A stretch of DNA of 64,000 nt from positions 3,844,001-3,908,000 of the forward strand of contig NZ_CP102592.1 of assembly GCF_025666195.1 (NCBI RefSeq). Reading direction: 5' to 3'. A program made the translations under genes and the position numbers. This DNA comes from Xanthomonas sp. CFBP 8443 (GTDB lineage: Bacteria; Pseudomonadota; Gammaproteobacteria; Xanthomonadales; Xanthomonadaceae). The stretch's first letter is position 1; every line of letters begins with the position of its first letter. Below are positions 28,547 through 37,840 of the stretch, piece after piece. Under the pieces are notes generated by a model. The model ran no database searches. It was not told the origin of the DNA and saw only the letters and a program-made list of their open reading frames with translations.

Positions 28547-30283
28547 TCAGTCCTTGGTGACGCGATTGATCTCGGCCAAGCTGGTGATGCCGTTGCGGGC
28601 CTTGAGCAGCGCCGACTGGCGCAGGTCCTTGACCCCGATCTTCTGCGCCGCCTCGGCGATGTCCATCGCGTTGCCGCCCTGCAGCACGATCGCCGCGATC
28701 TCGTCGTTCATCGGCATCACCTGGTAGATGCCGGTACGCCCCTTGTAGCCTTCGGTGCACTCGTCGCAGCCGACGGCCTCGAACAGCTGGATGCCGGCGG
28801 CGATTTCCGCCGCGCTGAATCCCTCGGCCAGCAGCGCATTCTCCGGAAGCTGGCTGGGGCGCTTGCAGTTGTTGCACAGGCGCCGCGCCAGGCGCTGCGC
28901 GATCACCAGCGTTACCGAACTGGTGATGTTGTACGGCGCGATGCCCATGTTCATCAGGCGCGCGATGGTCTGCGGCGCATCGTTGGTATGCAGCGTGGAC
29001 AGCACCATGTGGCCGGTCTGCGCCGCCTTGATCGCGATCTCGGCGGTCTCCAGGTCGCGGATTTCGCCGACCATGATGATGTCCGGATCCTGGCGCAGGA
29101 ACGAACGCAGCGCCACGGCGAAGGTCATGCCGCGCTTGTTGTTCTGCTGCACCTGGTTCACGCCGGGCAGGCGGATTTCCACCGGATCCTCGGCGGTGGA
29201 GATGTTGCGGGTATCGTCGTTGAGGATGCCCAGCGCGGTATACAGCGACACCGTCTTGCCCGAACCGGTCGGGCCGGTCACCAGCACCATGCCGTAGGGC
29301 TTGTGGATCGCGTCCAAGAACAGCTTCTGCTGTTCCGGCTCGTAGCCGAGCTTGTCGATGCCCAGCTTGGCCGCGCTGCCGTCGAGGATACGCAGCACGA
29401 TCTTCTCGCCGAACAGCGTCGGCAAGGTGCTGACACGGAAGTCGATCTGCTTGCTCTTGGACAGGTTGAGCTTGATGCGCCCGTCCTGCGGCACCCGCTT
29501 CTCGGCGATGTCCAGCTGCGACATCACCTTCAGCCGCGCCGCGATGCGCTGGTTGAGCTTGACCGGCGCCTTGGCCACGCTCTTGAGCAGGCCATCGATG
29601 CGCAGCCGCACCCGGTAGTCGTCCTCGTACGGCTCGAAATGGATGTCCGAGGCGCCGCGGCGGATTGCATCGACCAGCATCTTGTTCACGAACTTGACCA
29701 CGGGCGTGTCGTCGCCCTTGGCATCGACGCCGGTATCGCCGCCGCTGCCCATGTCCTCGTCGCCGGCCCCGACCTCGAGGTTGTCCATGCCCTCCTCGTC
29801 ATCGCCCAGCGCATTGCCGATCGCATCGCTGCGCGCCTGCCACTGCTCCAGCGTGCGCCGGATCTGGTCCTCGTCGACCAGGATCGGCTCGACCGTCAGA
29901 TTGGTATGGAACTTGATGTCGTCCAGCGCCCGGGTCTGGGTCGGATTGCTGATCCCGACGAACAGCCGCGTACCGCGCTTGAACAGCGGCAGCACCTGGT
30001 GCTTCTGCAGCAACTCCTCGCTGACCAGCTTGATCGCGCTCTGGTTGGCATCGAACACCGACACATCCAGCAGCGGCATCCCGAACTCCACCGCGTTGGC
30101 GGCAGCCAGCTGCGCCGCGGTGGCCAGCTTCTTCTCCGAGAACCACTGCGGCAGCGGGATCTTGGCCTCGGCGGCATGCGCCATCGCGGTCCGCGCGACC
30201 GCCTCCTCCACCGCGCCATCCTGAACCAGGCGGCGCGCGATGCCGGTGATGCCAACTAGGTTGGCCGAGACAGCTGCATTCAT
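28547..30283 (-). CDS. pilB: type IV pilus assembly ATPase PilB
   Basis: The 578-residue motor ATPase drives pilus extension. An N-terminal MshEN-like region (residues 1-150) precedes an acidic, glycine-rich linker. The ATPase domain holds Walker A GPTGSGKTVSLY, the Asp and His boxes (RQDPDIIMVGEIRD, GHMVLSTLHTNDA) and a zinc tetracysteine site (CNNC and CDEC). ATG 30283 gives the usual N-terminus MNAAVSANLVGITG. It faces the glycosyltransferase block and is separated from pilA/pilC by about 10 kb, whereas these genes are normally close together. Confidence 0.95.
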   Translation of the reverse strand: MNAAVSANLVGITGIARRLVQDGAVEEAVARTAMAHAAEAKIPLPQWFSEKKLATAAQLAAANAVEFGMPLLDVSVFDANQSAIKLVSEELLQKHQVLPLFKRGTRLFVGISNPTQTRALDDIKFHTNLTVEPILVDEDQIRRTLEQWQARSDAIGNALGDDEEGMDNLEVGAGDEDMGSGGDTGVDAKGDDTPVVKFVNKMLVDAIRRGASDIHFEPYEDDYRVRLRIDGLLKSVAKAPVKLNQRIAARLKVMSQLDIAEKRVPQDGRIKLNLSKSKQIDFRVSTLPTLFGEKIVLRILDGSAAKLGIDKLGYEPEQQKLFLDAIHKPYGMVLVTGPTGSGKTVSLYTALGILNDDTRNISTAEDPVEIRLPGVNQVQQNNKRGMTFAVALRSFLRQDPDIIMVGEIRDLETAEIAIKAAQTGHMVLSTLHTNDAPQTIARLMNMGIAPYNITSSVTLVIAQRLARRLCNNCKRPSQLPENALLAEGFSAAEIAAGIQLFEAVGCDECTEGYKGRTGIYQVMPMNDEIAAIVLQGGNAMDIAEAAQKIGVKDLRQSALLKARNGITSLAEINRVTKD

Positions 30284-30434
30284 GGAAAAGCCCCCGTTCT
30301 TGCGGACCAAAGATACTGCAAATTCCGTGCAGCCGCCTCCGGCACAGCAGCAAACGCCGGGCGGCATCGCTGCGCGCCACGAATCCGGCCGCGACTGGGA
30401 TTACCATAGCCGACGGGGAACTAGGGGTCGACCT

Positions 30435-31292
30435 TTGGACAAGATCAGCATCATTCTGCCAGCCAAGAACGAGGTGGCCGGTCTGTCGCGCACGCTGCCG
30501 CGGCTGCGCGAGGAAATGCCGGATGCCGAGATCATCGTGGTCGACGACGGCTCGACCGATGCGACCGCGCAGGTCGCGCGCGACCATGGCGCCCGGGTCA
30601 TCGGCAGTCCCTACTCGATGGGCAACGGTGCGGCGATCAAGCGCGGCGCACGGGCCGCGGGCGGCGACATCCTGGTGTTCATGGATGCGGACGGACAGCA
30701 CGATCCAGGCGACATCCACAAACTGCTGGCCAAGCTCGGCCAAGGCTATGACATGGTCGTAGGCGCCCGCGACAGCAGCGGACAGGCGAGCGTGCACCGC
30801 GGCCTCGCCAACCGCTTCTACAACTGGCTGGCCAGCCGCATGACCGGCTTCGAGGTGAAAGACCTCACCTCCGGCTTCCGCGCCGTCCGCGCGGACAGGT
30901 TCCGCGAATTCCTGCACCTGCTCCCGAACGGGTTCAGCTACCCCACCACCAGCACCATGGCCTTCTTCCGCAGCGCCTACCCGGTCGCCTACGTGCCGAT
31001 CCCCGTCGCCAAGCGGGTCGGCAACGGCAGCCACATCCGCCCCATGAAGGACGGCATCCGCTTCCTGTTGATCATCTTCAAGATCGCCACGTTGTATTCG
31101 CCGCTTAAGCTATTCGTCCCGGTCTCGATGGCATTCTTCGCCCTCGGACTCGCCTACTACGGCTATACCTTTGCGACGATGCACCGCTTCACCAACATGA
31201 GCACGTTGTTGTTCAGTGCCGCAGTGATCATTTTTCTGATCGGGCTGATTTCCGAGCAGATCACCAATCTGACGTATCGGCGCGACGCCTGA
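30435..31292 (+). CDS. family 2 glycosyltransferase (DPM1/DolP-mannose synthase-like)
   Basis: The 285-residue product has the GT-A signature of polyprenyl-phosphate sugar transferases: ISIILPAKNE at the N-terminus, IIVVDDGSTD and the metal-binding VFMDADGQHDPGD. Two C-terminal helices (KLFVPVSMAFFALGLAYYG and LLFSAAVIIFLIGLIS) anchor it. Such enzymes load a sugar onto undecaprenyl phosphate for later use by periplasmic GT-C transferases, which fits the GT-C gene at 37.8-39.7 kb. The TTG start at 30435 is supported by AGGGG at 30423-30427. The open frame continues upstream to 30240 but overlaps pilB. Confidence 0.86.
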   Translation: MDKISIILPAKNEVAGLSRTLPRLREEMPDAEIIVVDDGSTDATAQVARDHGARVIGSPYSMGNGAAIKRGARAAGGDILVFMDADGQHDPGDIHKLLAKLGQGYDMVVGARDSSGQASVHRGLANRFYNWLASRMTGFEVKDLTSGFRAVRADRFREFLHLLPNGFSYPTTSTMAFFRSAYPVAYVPIPVAKRVGNGSHIRPMKDGIRFLLIIFKIATLYSPLKLFVPVSMAFFALGLAYYGYTFATMHRFTNMSTLLFSAAVIIFLIGLISEQITNLTYRRDA

Positions 31293-31315
31293 ATGCACGC
31301 GGTGCGAGCCGAAAC

Positions 31316-32518
31316 ATGACCAAGCCGACACTCTTGGTGCTGGCCTCCACCTATCCTCGCTGGCGCGACGACCCAGAGCCTGGCTTCGTCCATGAGCTTG
31401 CCAGGCGCTTGACCGACCGCTTTCGGGTCGTGGTGCTGTGCCCCCACGCGAATGGGGCGCTTGAGTACGAAACGATGGATTCAGTTGAAATCCATCGTTA
31501 TCGATATGCCCCACAGCGCTGGGAAACGCTCGTGAACGACGGCGGCATGGTTTCCAACGTGCAACACAGTCCTTGGAAGGCGCTCCTGCTGCCTGGATTC
31601 TTCATCGGCCAGTTGTTCGCTGCCTACCGTGCCGTCCGCAGGTATCGCCCGACCGTCGTTCATGCGCACTGGCTGATACCGCAGGGCATCGTTGCCACAG
31701 CACTAAGCCTTGCCGGTTCTTCCTCGCCCTTTCTGGTCACATCCCATGGCGGAGATCTGTACGCGCTGAAGTCGTGGCCTTTTCGCTGGATCAAGCGCGC
31801 TGTGATACGGCGATCGGCGCGACTGGCCGTCGTCAGCGAAGGCATGCTGCAGCAGGTCGCCGCTCTGGGTGCAGACATGTCCAAGGTGGTGGTGGAGCCG
31901 ATGGGGGCCGATCTTTCCGGCAGGTTCGTTCCCGACCCCACCGTGCCACGGTCGCGCACGGAGATACTGTTCGTCGGCCGGCTCGTGGAAAAAAAAGGCC
32001 TTCGTTTCCTGATCGCTGCGATGCACGCGATCCGGGCTGCCGTACCCGGTGCCACTTTGACAGTTGCCGGGTTCGGACCCGAACTGGAGATGCGTAAGGA
32101 ACAGGTCCGCGACCTGGAACTGCAGGACGCCGTCCGCTTTCTGGGTGCGGTTCCCCAGTCGGAGCTTCCCTCCCTCTACCGCCGCGCCGCCTTGTTCGTC
32201 GCTCCTTTTGTCGAGGCAACAAGTGGCGACCAAGACGGCCTCGGACTCGTATTGATAGAAGCACTGGGCTGCGGTTGCCCGGTCTTGGTCTCGGCCATCC
32301 CTGCAGTCCGGCGCTTGGCCGAGACATGCAATGGAGTGCATACGGTGCCGCCGGGTAGCACAGCAGCATTAGCCGACGCCATTTCGCGCCTGGTCCGCTC
32401 GCCGCAGCCGGTCGATCCAAACGAGGTGCAAGGCTTTGATTGGCATGTGCGTGCCGGAGCATACGCCGCATTGTTGGATACCGTGATGCGACGATGCGAA
32501 GTCGCTTCTCCACGATGA
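31316..32518 (+). CDS. family 4 glycosyltransferase
   Basis: This 400-residue GT-B enzyme begins MTKPTLLVLASTYPRWRDDPEPGFVHELA. Its C-terminal nucleotide-sugar domain has ILFVGRLVEKKG near residue 220 and the E-x7-E-like region EATSGDQDGLGLVLIEALGCG near residue 300. It probably adds a sugar to a lipid-linked glycan in the cytoplasm. It starts 23 bp after the family 2 transferase gene, and its stop overlaps the flippase start (ATGA), so the three form an operon. Codon use is noticeably less GC-biased than in the pil genes. Confidence 0.85.
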   Translation: MTKPTLLVLASTYPRWRDDPEPGFVHELARRLTDRFRVVVLCPHANGALEYETMDSVEIHRYRYAPQRWETLVNDGGMVSNVQHSPWKALLLPGFFIGQLFAAYRAVRRYRPTVVHAHWLIPQGIVATALSLAGSSSPFLVTSHGGDLYALKSWPFRWIKRAVIRRSARLAVVSEGMLQQVAALGADMSKVVVEPMGADLSGRFVPDPTVPRSRTEILFVGRLVEKKGLRFLIAAMHAIRAAVPGATLTVAGFGPELEMRKEQVRDLELQDAVRFLGAVPQSELPSLYRRAALFVAPFVEATSGDQDGLGLVLIEALGCGCPVLVSAIPAVRRLAETCNGVHTVPPGSTAALADAISRLVRSPQPVDPNEVQGFDWHVRAGAYAALLDTVMRRCEVASPR

Positions 32519-33765
32519 ACGCCAAGTTCCGCATGCCAAAACTGGGCTGGCTCGCACGCAACACTCTGGGCACGACGCTCTGGCACGCTTTGCGAGTAGG
32601 CAGCCAACTCGTCTGGGTACTGCTGTTGGCGCGTGTACTCGGGGCATCCGGATACGGAAACTACTCCGGCGTTGCCGGCCTAGCCGTTGCGCTGGGAGGC
32701 TTCGCCGGCTTCGGGCTTGGTTTGCGCATGTACCAAGATACTGCACGCGACCAGACCTTGTTCCCCATGAGATGGCAGCAGGCAGGGCGCGCGTTGGCAT
32801 GGAGTACACCGCTGCTTCTGCTCGCGTACGTAGTGCTTGGGAGCGCCATGTTCCACCAGCCGGGCGGCTGGATACTGCTCGGCATCGGGCTATCGGAAAT
32901 TCTGTTCGCACCGATCATCGCGCAGGTCGCTTCCGCATACGCTGCCCATACACTGGTGCTGCAGGCAGCGGCTGTACCCGTTGCAGGGTCCTTGGCAAGG
33001 GTCGCCGCGGTCGCCGCCTTCATGCAGTTCCAATCTGGCCAAGGGCTTTCCCTGTACGTCTGGCTGCATCTGACAGCGCTGGCCGCTTGCGCCATCTTGT
33101 TGCGGCACGGCTGCACAAGGCGGCTACTGGCAAACTCGCCAAACCACTCACTTGCCTGGATCGACTTGCGAGCCGGCATCGGGCTTTCCGGCATCTGGGC
33201 CAGCACGATGGCCTGGACCTCCGTAGACAAGACGTTCGCATTGCGCTGGGGAGGCGAAGCGGTCGCAGGGAACTTCACCGCAGCTCAGCGGTTCACAGGG
33301 CTGGCGACACTCCCGATCGAAGGACTCATCGGTGCGGCGCTGCCTCGCATGTTTCGGCAGGGAGCGGGCATGAACGAGCACCCATTCATGATGCGGGCGC
33401 TGCTCGCATGCACCTTTGCCTATGGGTTGGCCGCCGCCCTGCTTCTTTACTTCGCATCGGGCGCCATCGTCGCGATATTGGGCAGCGACTTCACATCCGC
33501 CGCGGCCGTCGTAAAGCTGCTCGCCTGGTGCGCGCCCGTCAGTTGCATGCGGATCCTGTTGGCGCACTGGCTCCTGGCGAGAAGCGACATCCGGGCCAGG
33601 GTATTGCTGGAGACGATCGGCCTTTGCGCCCTGGCGTGCGCAATGTTCGCCCTCACCCCTACGCGAGGAGCATTAGGCTCCGCCTGGGCCATGATCGCAG
33701 GCGAATGCACCTTGGTGTTTCTGTTCTCCATCCGCCTGATCACGCATCGGGCGAGCGCGACCTGA
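32515..33765 (+). CDS. polysaccharide flippase (Wzx/MOP superfamily)
   Basis: The 416-residue membrane protein has about twelve hydrophobic helices and starts in family style (WLARNTLGTTLWHALRVGSQLVWVLLLARVLGASGYGNYSGV). It would flip lipid-linked sugars across the inner membrane. Start ATG 32515 overlaps the preceding glycosyltransferase stop. An upstream in-frame ATG at 32494 is less likely. Its last 26 bp overlap the end of the converging glycosyltransferase gene. Confidence 0.83.
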   Translation: MNAKFRMPKLGWLARNTLGTTLWHALRVGSQLVWVLLLARVLGASGYGNYSGVAGLAVALGGFAGFGLGLRMYQDTARDQTLFPMRWQQAGRALAWSTPLLLLAYVVLGSAMFHQPGGWILLGIGLSEILFAPIIAQVASAYAAHTLVLQAAAVPVAGSLARVAAVAAFMQFQSGQGLSLYVWLHLTALAACAILLRHGCTRRLLANSPNHSLAWIDLRAGIGLSGIWASTMAWTSVDKTFALRWGGEAVAGNFTAAQRFTGLATLPIEGLIGAALPRMFRQGAGMNEHPFMMRALLACTFAYGLAAALLLYFASGAIVAILGSDFTSAAAVVKLLAWCAPVSCMRILLAHWLLARSDIRARVLLETIGLCALACAMFALTPTRGALGSAWAMIAGECTLVFLFSIRLITHRASAT

Positions 33766-34900
33766 CGCGAATTCGCGGCCGAAGTCCCGCGACAAGCTCT
33801 TCATAAGCATCGATTGATTTTTGCACGCCAAACTCTGCCGCCCGTCGCCTCAACACGTCAGGCTCGACCCGGCACCTACCGTCGATGACACGGATCAACG
33901 CTTCGGCCAGCGCATCGTGATCGCCACAGCGGACAAGCTGCCCCAGCCGCCCATCCTCCAGGATTTCGCGCGGTCCGTCGGGACAATCCGTCGAAACCAC
34001 CTGGGTCCCGCACGCCATCGCCTCCACGAGAACATTGCCGAAGCCCTCGTAGTCTGAGCACAGGACCAGGACGTCGGCCTGGCGAATATAGGGCAAGGGG
34101 TTGGCGACATAGCCAAGCCGCTCGCAAGTTGCACCCAATCCCGCCTCATTCATCCATTGCGACACTCGGGACTCCAGAGGCCCGGTTCCAATCAGCAGCA
34201 GCCGCGCGGGCTTTTGAGTGAGGACGCGAGAAAATGCGCGAAGCAGGAGATCAAGACGCTTCTCCGGCGAAAATCGGCCGACGAAGACGACGGTGGGAAC
34301 GCTCCGGTCCGGCCACGGCCAGTCCACCTGTTGCAAAGAGCGCAATTCGCAGTCAGGCGCCACCACCGGATTGTGGATCACGCTGACCTTGTCCGGCGAC
34401 AGCCCCAACTCAGAGCGCATATCGCTAGCCACCGCTTCGGACACGGCGACACACGAATCGGCACGGGGGAAAAGCAGCCGCATCGCGCGCATGAGCAATT
34501 CGAGCTTCACCCGCCTGGCACCGCGACTTGCAATCCTTGGACCCGATACCGACAGGTGCTGGGTAACCACCACCCGTACTGGTTTCCGGTAAAGCAACTT
34601 CAAGAGCAGGACAAGACAAGCCACGTCGTTGGACGTCGTGAAAATTACATCTGGTGCCTGCCGCCGCCACCCGCGCAGGAAACCTGATAAAAAATGAAAA
34701 GGCCCACTTGGCGCGATTTCAAGAACCGGAACGTTCGCCGTAAGCCCATCAGGATGCACAAGCACCTGCCCCGCAACAAGCTTGACGTGGTGACCTCGAA
34801 GGCAAAGCCCATTGGCCAGCGCAACCTGCACACGCTCCAGACCTCCATGACCGAATCGGCTCAGGAGAAGCCAAATATTGGCTGGCTCAGAATCCGTCAT
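33740..34900 (-). CDS. family 4 glycosyltransferase
   Basis: The 386-residue GT-B enzyme has an N-terminal acceptor domain (LLLSRFGHGGLERVQVALANGL) and a C-terminal donor domain. The donor domain contains VVFVGRFSPEKRLDLLLRAF, LLLIGTGPLE and the retaining-enzyme motif DYEGFGNVLVEAMACGTQVV. Its family places it among UDP- or GDP-sugar transferases, but donor and acceptor are unknown. It is the last gene of a three-gene minus-strand unit, following the FkbM methyltransferase with a one-base gap. Confidence 0.87.
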   Translation of the reverse strand: MTDSEPANIWLLLSRFGHGGLERVQVALANGLCLRGHHVKLVAGQVLVHPDGLTANVPVLEIAPSGPFHFLSGFLRGWRRQAPDVIFTTSNDVACLVLLLKLLYRKPVRVVVTQHLSVSGPRIASRGARRVKLELLMRAMRLLFPRADSCVAVSEAVASDMRSELGLSPDKVSVIHNPVVAPDCELRSLQQVDWPWPDRSVPTVVFVGRFSPEKRLDLLLRAFSRVLTQKPARLLLIGTGPLESRVSQWMNEAGLGATCERLGYVANPLPYIRQADVLVLCSDYEGFGNVLVEAMACGTQVVSTDCPDGPREILEDGRLGQLVRCGDHDALAEALIRVIDGRCRVEPDVLRRRAAEFGVQKSIDAYEELVAGLRPRIRVRSRSPDA

Positions 34901-34901
34901 T

Positions 34902-35771
34902 CTATCCGGCGACGGTACAAAGCACGTTCTGGTAAGGCCCGAGAGAGGAACGGTCGACTTTCCTTAACGTCCCATCGGACCGGATGACCTGGAACCTATA
35001 TCCGAGCTCCTGCAGGTAGTCCAATATCTCGCCCGGATCGTACCCCGCCTTCAACGAGGATTCCTGCTGGACCTCCACGATCAACGAGGGCTTGTACTTC
35101 CCCAGCGTGAGCCTGGCGCCCTGCAGACAGGCCAGCTCGGCACCTTCGATATCGACCTTGATGATGTCGACCCTGCGGAGTGGATTTGCATCGAGATAAG
35201 CGTCCAGCGTCGTTATTTCGATATCCTGAAGTGCGCGATCGTGCGAAGGTGTCCCAAACAGGCTGCCCAGCCCATGATGCTCGTCTCCAAGCTCTCCTTG
35301 CCCGCAGGAAGCGAAGATCGGTACATGGTCATGTCGATTCGACAACCCTTGGCGTACCACCGTGACGTTGCGGAGATCGTTTCGCAGCACATGGCTGCAC
35401 AACGTGTCGGCGAGGCTGTCGACAGGTTCAAACGAAACGACCCTTCCTGCCTGACCCACGCGCTTCGCCGCCACCAGTGTGATTTCACCGATATTGGCGC
35501 CAACATCGATGACGCTCATGCCGGGCGCCAGGATGCGGTCCAACAAGGCCACGATGCCCTGGCTGTAGTACCCCATCCAGAAGATGCGCCGCTGCATGTG
35601 TTCCGTCAAAGACAGGTCCATCGCCATGTCGCCGTCAAAATCTCCGATGCTGACCACGGCCCTGTGATGCCGGAAGAGCCGCCTCATGATGGATTGAGGA
35701 GCATTGAACCGGCCGCCAAATGAGAACGCTCTGGCAGAGGCACGGAGACCGAGCAAGGTATTGGCCTTCAC
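34902..35771 (-). CDS. FkbM-family methyltransferase
   Basis: This 289-residue SAM-dependent O-methyltransferase contains the SAM loop GMSVIDVGANIGEITLVAAK near residue 85. The FkbM motifs are RVDIIKVDIEGAELACLQGA and PSLIVEVQQES. FkbM proteins often methylate sugar hydroxyls in surface glycans. GTG at 35771 overlaps the stop of the upstream methyltransferase (GTGA) and has a G-rich Shine-Dalgarno sequence a few bases upstream. The open frame extends to 35828 within the neighbouring gene. Confidence 0.84.
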   Translation of the reverse strand: MKANTLLGLRASARAFSFGGRFNAPQSIMRRLFRHHRAVVSIGDFDGDMAMDLSLTEHMQRRIFWMGYYSQGIVALLDRILAPGMSVIDVGANIGEITLVAAKRVGQAGRVVSFEPVDSLADTLCSHVLRNDLRNVTVVRQGLSNRHDHVPIFASCGQGELGDEHHGLGSLFGTPSHDRALQDIEITTLDAYLDANPLRRVDIIKVDIEGAELACLQGARLTLGKYKPSLIVEVQQESSLKAGYDPGEILDYLQELGYRFQVIRSDGTLRKVDRSSLGPYQNVLCTVAG

Positions 35772-36580
35772 CTGTCCCCCCCCTTGTCCGGCGCGTGATT
35801 CAGCTTGCGCAGGACATAGATGTGGCACGACGAGCCCAGCAAAAACGAGAGACTCTGCCTCCGCGAGATCGACAACTTATGCGCAAATGAATTGCACATC
35901 GTGTAGAAGATACCGGTCGACTGTGTCGTGACGGCCTCAAAGCCCCCCTTTTGGAACGTTCCCGACCACCACGAGCGGGAAAAATAGAATGTCTCCGTCA
36001 ACACGTTGCCTCTTTCTCCGTGCCTCGAAGGAAACAGCGTCTTCCGCCATTCATCGAAGCCCGATGGGGTCTTTGGGATTGCAAGGGAATTCTCGCCCTC
36101 AACTGGCGCTTTCGTGGAGGTGGAAACCCGTTGCAGCACCCGGCGCGCCAGCCAGAGATAGTGGCCAGGGATGCTCCAGAGACGGCAAGAGCTACTGGGC
36201 AGCACGTGCACAGCGTGACCATCGCGCTTGAGCACGCGCCTCGTCTCATCCAGGATGCGGTCGATGTCCGCGACATGCTCAAGAACGTTCGAGGAAAAAA
36301 CGACATCGAACGCGCCATCGGCAAATGGCAGCGTGCGTCCATCGTAGTCCTCGACTTCGAAGACCCGTGCATCATGGTAGTGGCTGCTTGGCAAATCGAC
36401 CGCGCTCACCTCATAACCAGCGTCCCTCAGCATCAAGGCCTGCTGACCAGTCCCCGCCCCGAGCTCCAGGACGGTTACCGTCCGGCCAGGCGCAGGAACT
36501 GGAAAGAACGCAAGGGCCTGCCGCAACTCGTATGCCCGAATCGCCTGCAAGCTCTTGAGATGATGTTCGCTGGCGGACAT
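35768..36580 (-). CDS. class I SAM-dependent methyltransferase
   Basis: The 270-residue product has a methyltransf_11-type fold: VTVLELGAGTGQQALMLRDAG near residue 35, then LPFADGAFDVVFSSNVLEHV and the following LDETRRVLKRDGHAVHVLP. The C-terminal half (SRSWWSGTFQKGGFEAVTTQ) is typical of enzymes in polysaccharide clusters. The substrate is unknown, probably a sugar or lipid-linked sugar. It is the first gene of the minus-strand trio and diverges from the glycosyltransferase at 36693. Confidence 0.82.
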   Translation of the reverse strand: MSASEHHLKSLQAIRAYELRQALAFFPVPAPGRTVTVLELGAGTGQQALMLRDAGYEVSAVDLPSSHYHDARVFEVEDYDGRTLPFADGAFDVVFSSNVLEHVADIDRILDETRRVLKRDGHAVHVLPSSSCRLWSIPGHYLWLARRVLQRVSTSTKAPVEGENSLAIPKTPSGFDEWRKTLFPSRHGERGNVLTETFYFSRSWWSGTFQKGGFEAVTTQSTGIFYTMCNSFAHKLSISRRQSLSFLLGSSCHIYVLRKLNHAPDKGGDR

Positions 36581-36692
36581 TGACGACTCTGGAGTGCGAG
36601 ATCTGGCTGCGGTTAATCTAACGCCTGCACGGTAAGCTTGCCAGACCGCCGCGCGCGCGGCGCTTCAGCGCCGATCGACAGGAAATGCCCGA

Positions 36693-37808
36693 GTGAAGAT
36701 ATTGGTGGTATGCAAGCGGCAGTACTCGGACAAGGATCTCCTTGAAGACCGCTTCGGGCGACTGTACGAGCTTCCTCGCGAACTGGCCCGGCAGGGCCAC
36801 TCGGTGCGCGTCTGTGCGCTCAGCTATCGCCGGCGCCCGGAAGACGCTACTCCCAAGCCAGACGATCTCGGCGTCCAGTGGCATTCGATCAACGCACTGC
36901 CACAGGGCCTTCTTCGCCATTTCCAGTGGCTCGACACAGCGACCTCCCGCTGGCGTCCAGATGTCGTGTGGGCCAGTTCAGACATGCTCCAGGCGGTGCT
37001 TGCCGCCAAATGGGCGATCAAACGAGACGTTCCCTACGTCATCGATCTCTATGACAACTATGAGAGCTTCGGGCTCTCGCGGCTACCCGGCCTGTCTGGC
37101 GCATTTCGATCGGCTTGCCGCCGCGCGTATGCATTGACAACGGTCAGCCACGCCCTTGCGGAGTATGTCCGTGGGGACTACCGCGTAGCCGGTCCTGTCC
37201 ATGTCGTGGTGAATGGCGTGAACACGGAGATCTTTCACCCCCTCGACAAGCACTCCTCCAGAACCGCGTTGGGACTGCCAGTCGATGCGCGCCTGATCGG
37301 TACAGCAGGGGCGCTGACTTCGAGTCGGGGCATCAGCGATCTTTTTGACGCTTTCATCCAACTGGCCCAAGGCATGCAAGACCTTTGGCTGGTTCATGCC
37401 GGGCCAACCGATCGGACAGTTCGCCGCTATCGGCACCCTCGCATCATCGACTTGGGGAGACTTCCGCAGACCGAGGTACCCCGTGTTCTGGCGTCGTTGG
37501 ACGTCGGGGTCGTGTGCAATCGAAGTTCAGCGTTCGGACGCTACTGCTTTCCGCTGAAACTACATGAAATGTTGGCGATGCGCATTCCGTTGGTGGCCAC
37601 AGCACTGGGGGACGTTGCACAGGTACTGGACAACCATGCGCCCTGTCTTTACGAGCCAGGCAATGTGGAGATGCTGGCGTACCGCATTTCTACGCAGTTG
37701 GCACATCCCTCAGTTCGCGCAATCCGCATACCGACTTGGCGCGATTGCGCAATCATGCTCGATTCGGCACTTCGGGCTACAACCGCCGGCGCGTCGACGC
37801 AGACGTGA
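36693..37808 (+). CDS. glycosyltransferase (GT-B, family 4-like)
   Basis: This 371-residue enzyme starts at GTG (MKILVVCKRQYSDKDLLEDRFG). It contains YVIDLYDNYESF, TTVSHALAEYVRGDY, VVVNGVNTEIFHPLD and KLHEMLAMRIPLVAT. Together these indicate a GT-B fold with a simplified donor domain. It stands alone between two minus-strand units. A four-copy GACGC tandem repeat spans its stop codon (37807-37826), so slippage there could extend or change the tail. Donor and acceptor are unknown. Confidence 0.82.
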   Translation: MKILVVCKRQYSDKDLLEDRFGRLYELPRELARQGHSVRVCALSYRRRPEDATPKPDDLGVQWHSINALPQGLLRHFQWLDTATSRWRPDVVWASSDMLQAVLAAKWAIKRDVPYVIDLYDNYESFGLSRLPGLSGAFRSACRRAYALTTVSHALAEYVRGDYRVAGPVHVVVNGVNTEIFHPLDKHSSRTALGLPVDARLIGTAGALTSSRGISDLFDAFIQLAQGMQDLWLVHAGPTDRTVRRYRHPRIIDLGRLPQTEVPRVLASLDVGVVCNRSSAFGRYCFPLKLHEMLAMRIPLVATALGDVAQVLDNHAPCLYEPGNVEMLAYRISTQLAHPSVRAIRIPTWRDCAIMLDSALRATTAGASTQT

Positions 37809-37826
37809 CGCGACGCGACGCGACGC
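37807..37826. repeat. GACGC pentanucleotide tandem repeat (4 copies)
   Basis: Four perfect copies of GACGC begin inside the TGA of the preceding glycosyltransferase and end 15 bp before the stop codon of the converging GT-C gene. Five-base repeats can change reading frame by slippage, but here the repeat is outside both main coding regions. Confidence 0.8.
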
Positions 37827-37840
37827 GTGGAGTCCCACAC

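Noticed and set aside
30435..37808. A prophage or integrative element, given the lower GC content
   Set aside because: No integrase, transposase, attachment repeats or phage genes were seen; the content is entirely glycan-related.
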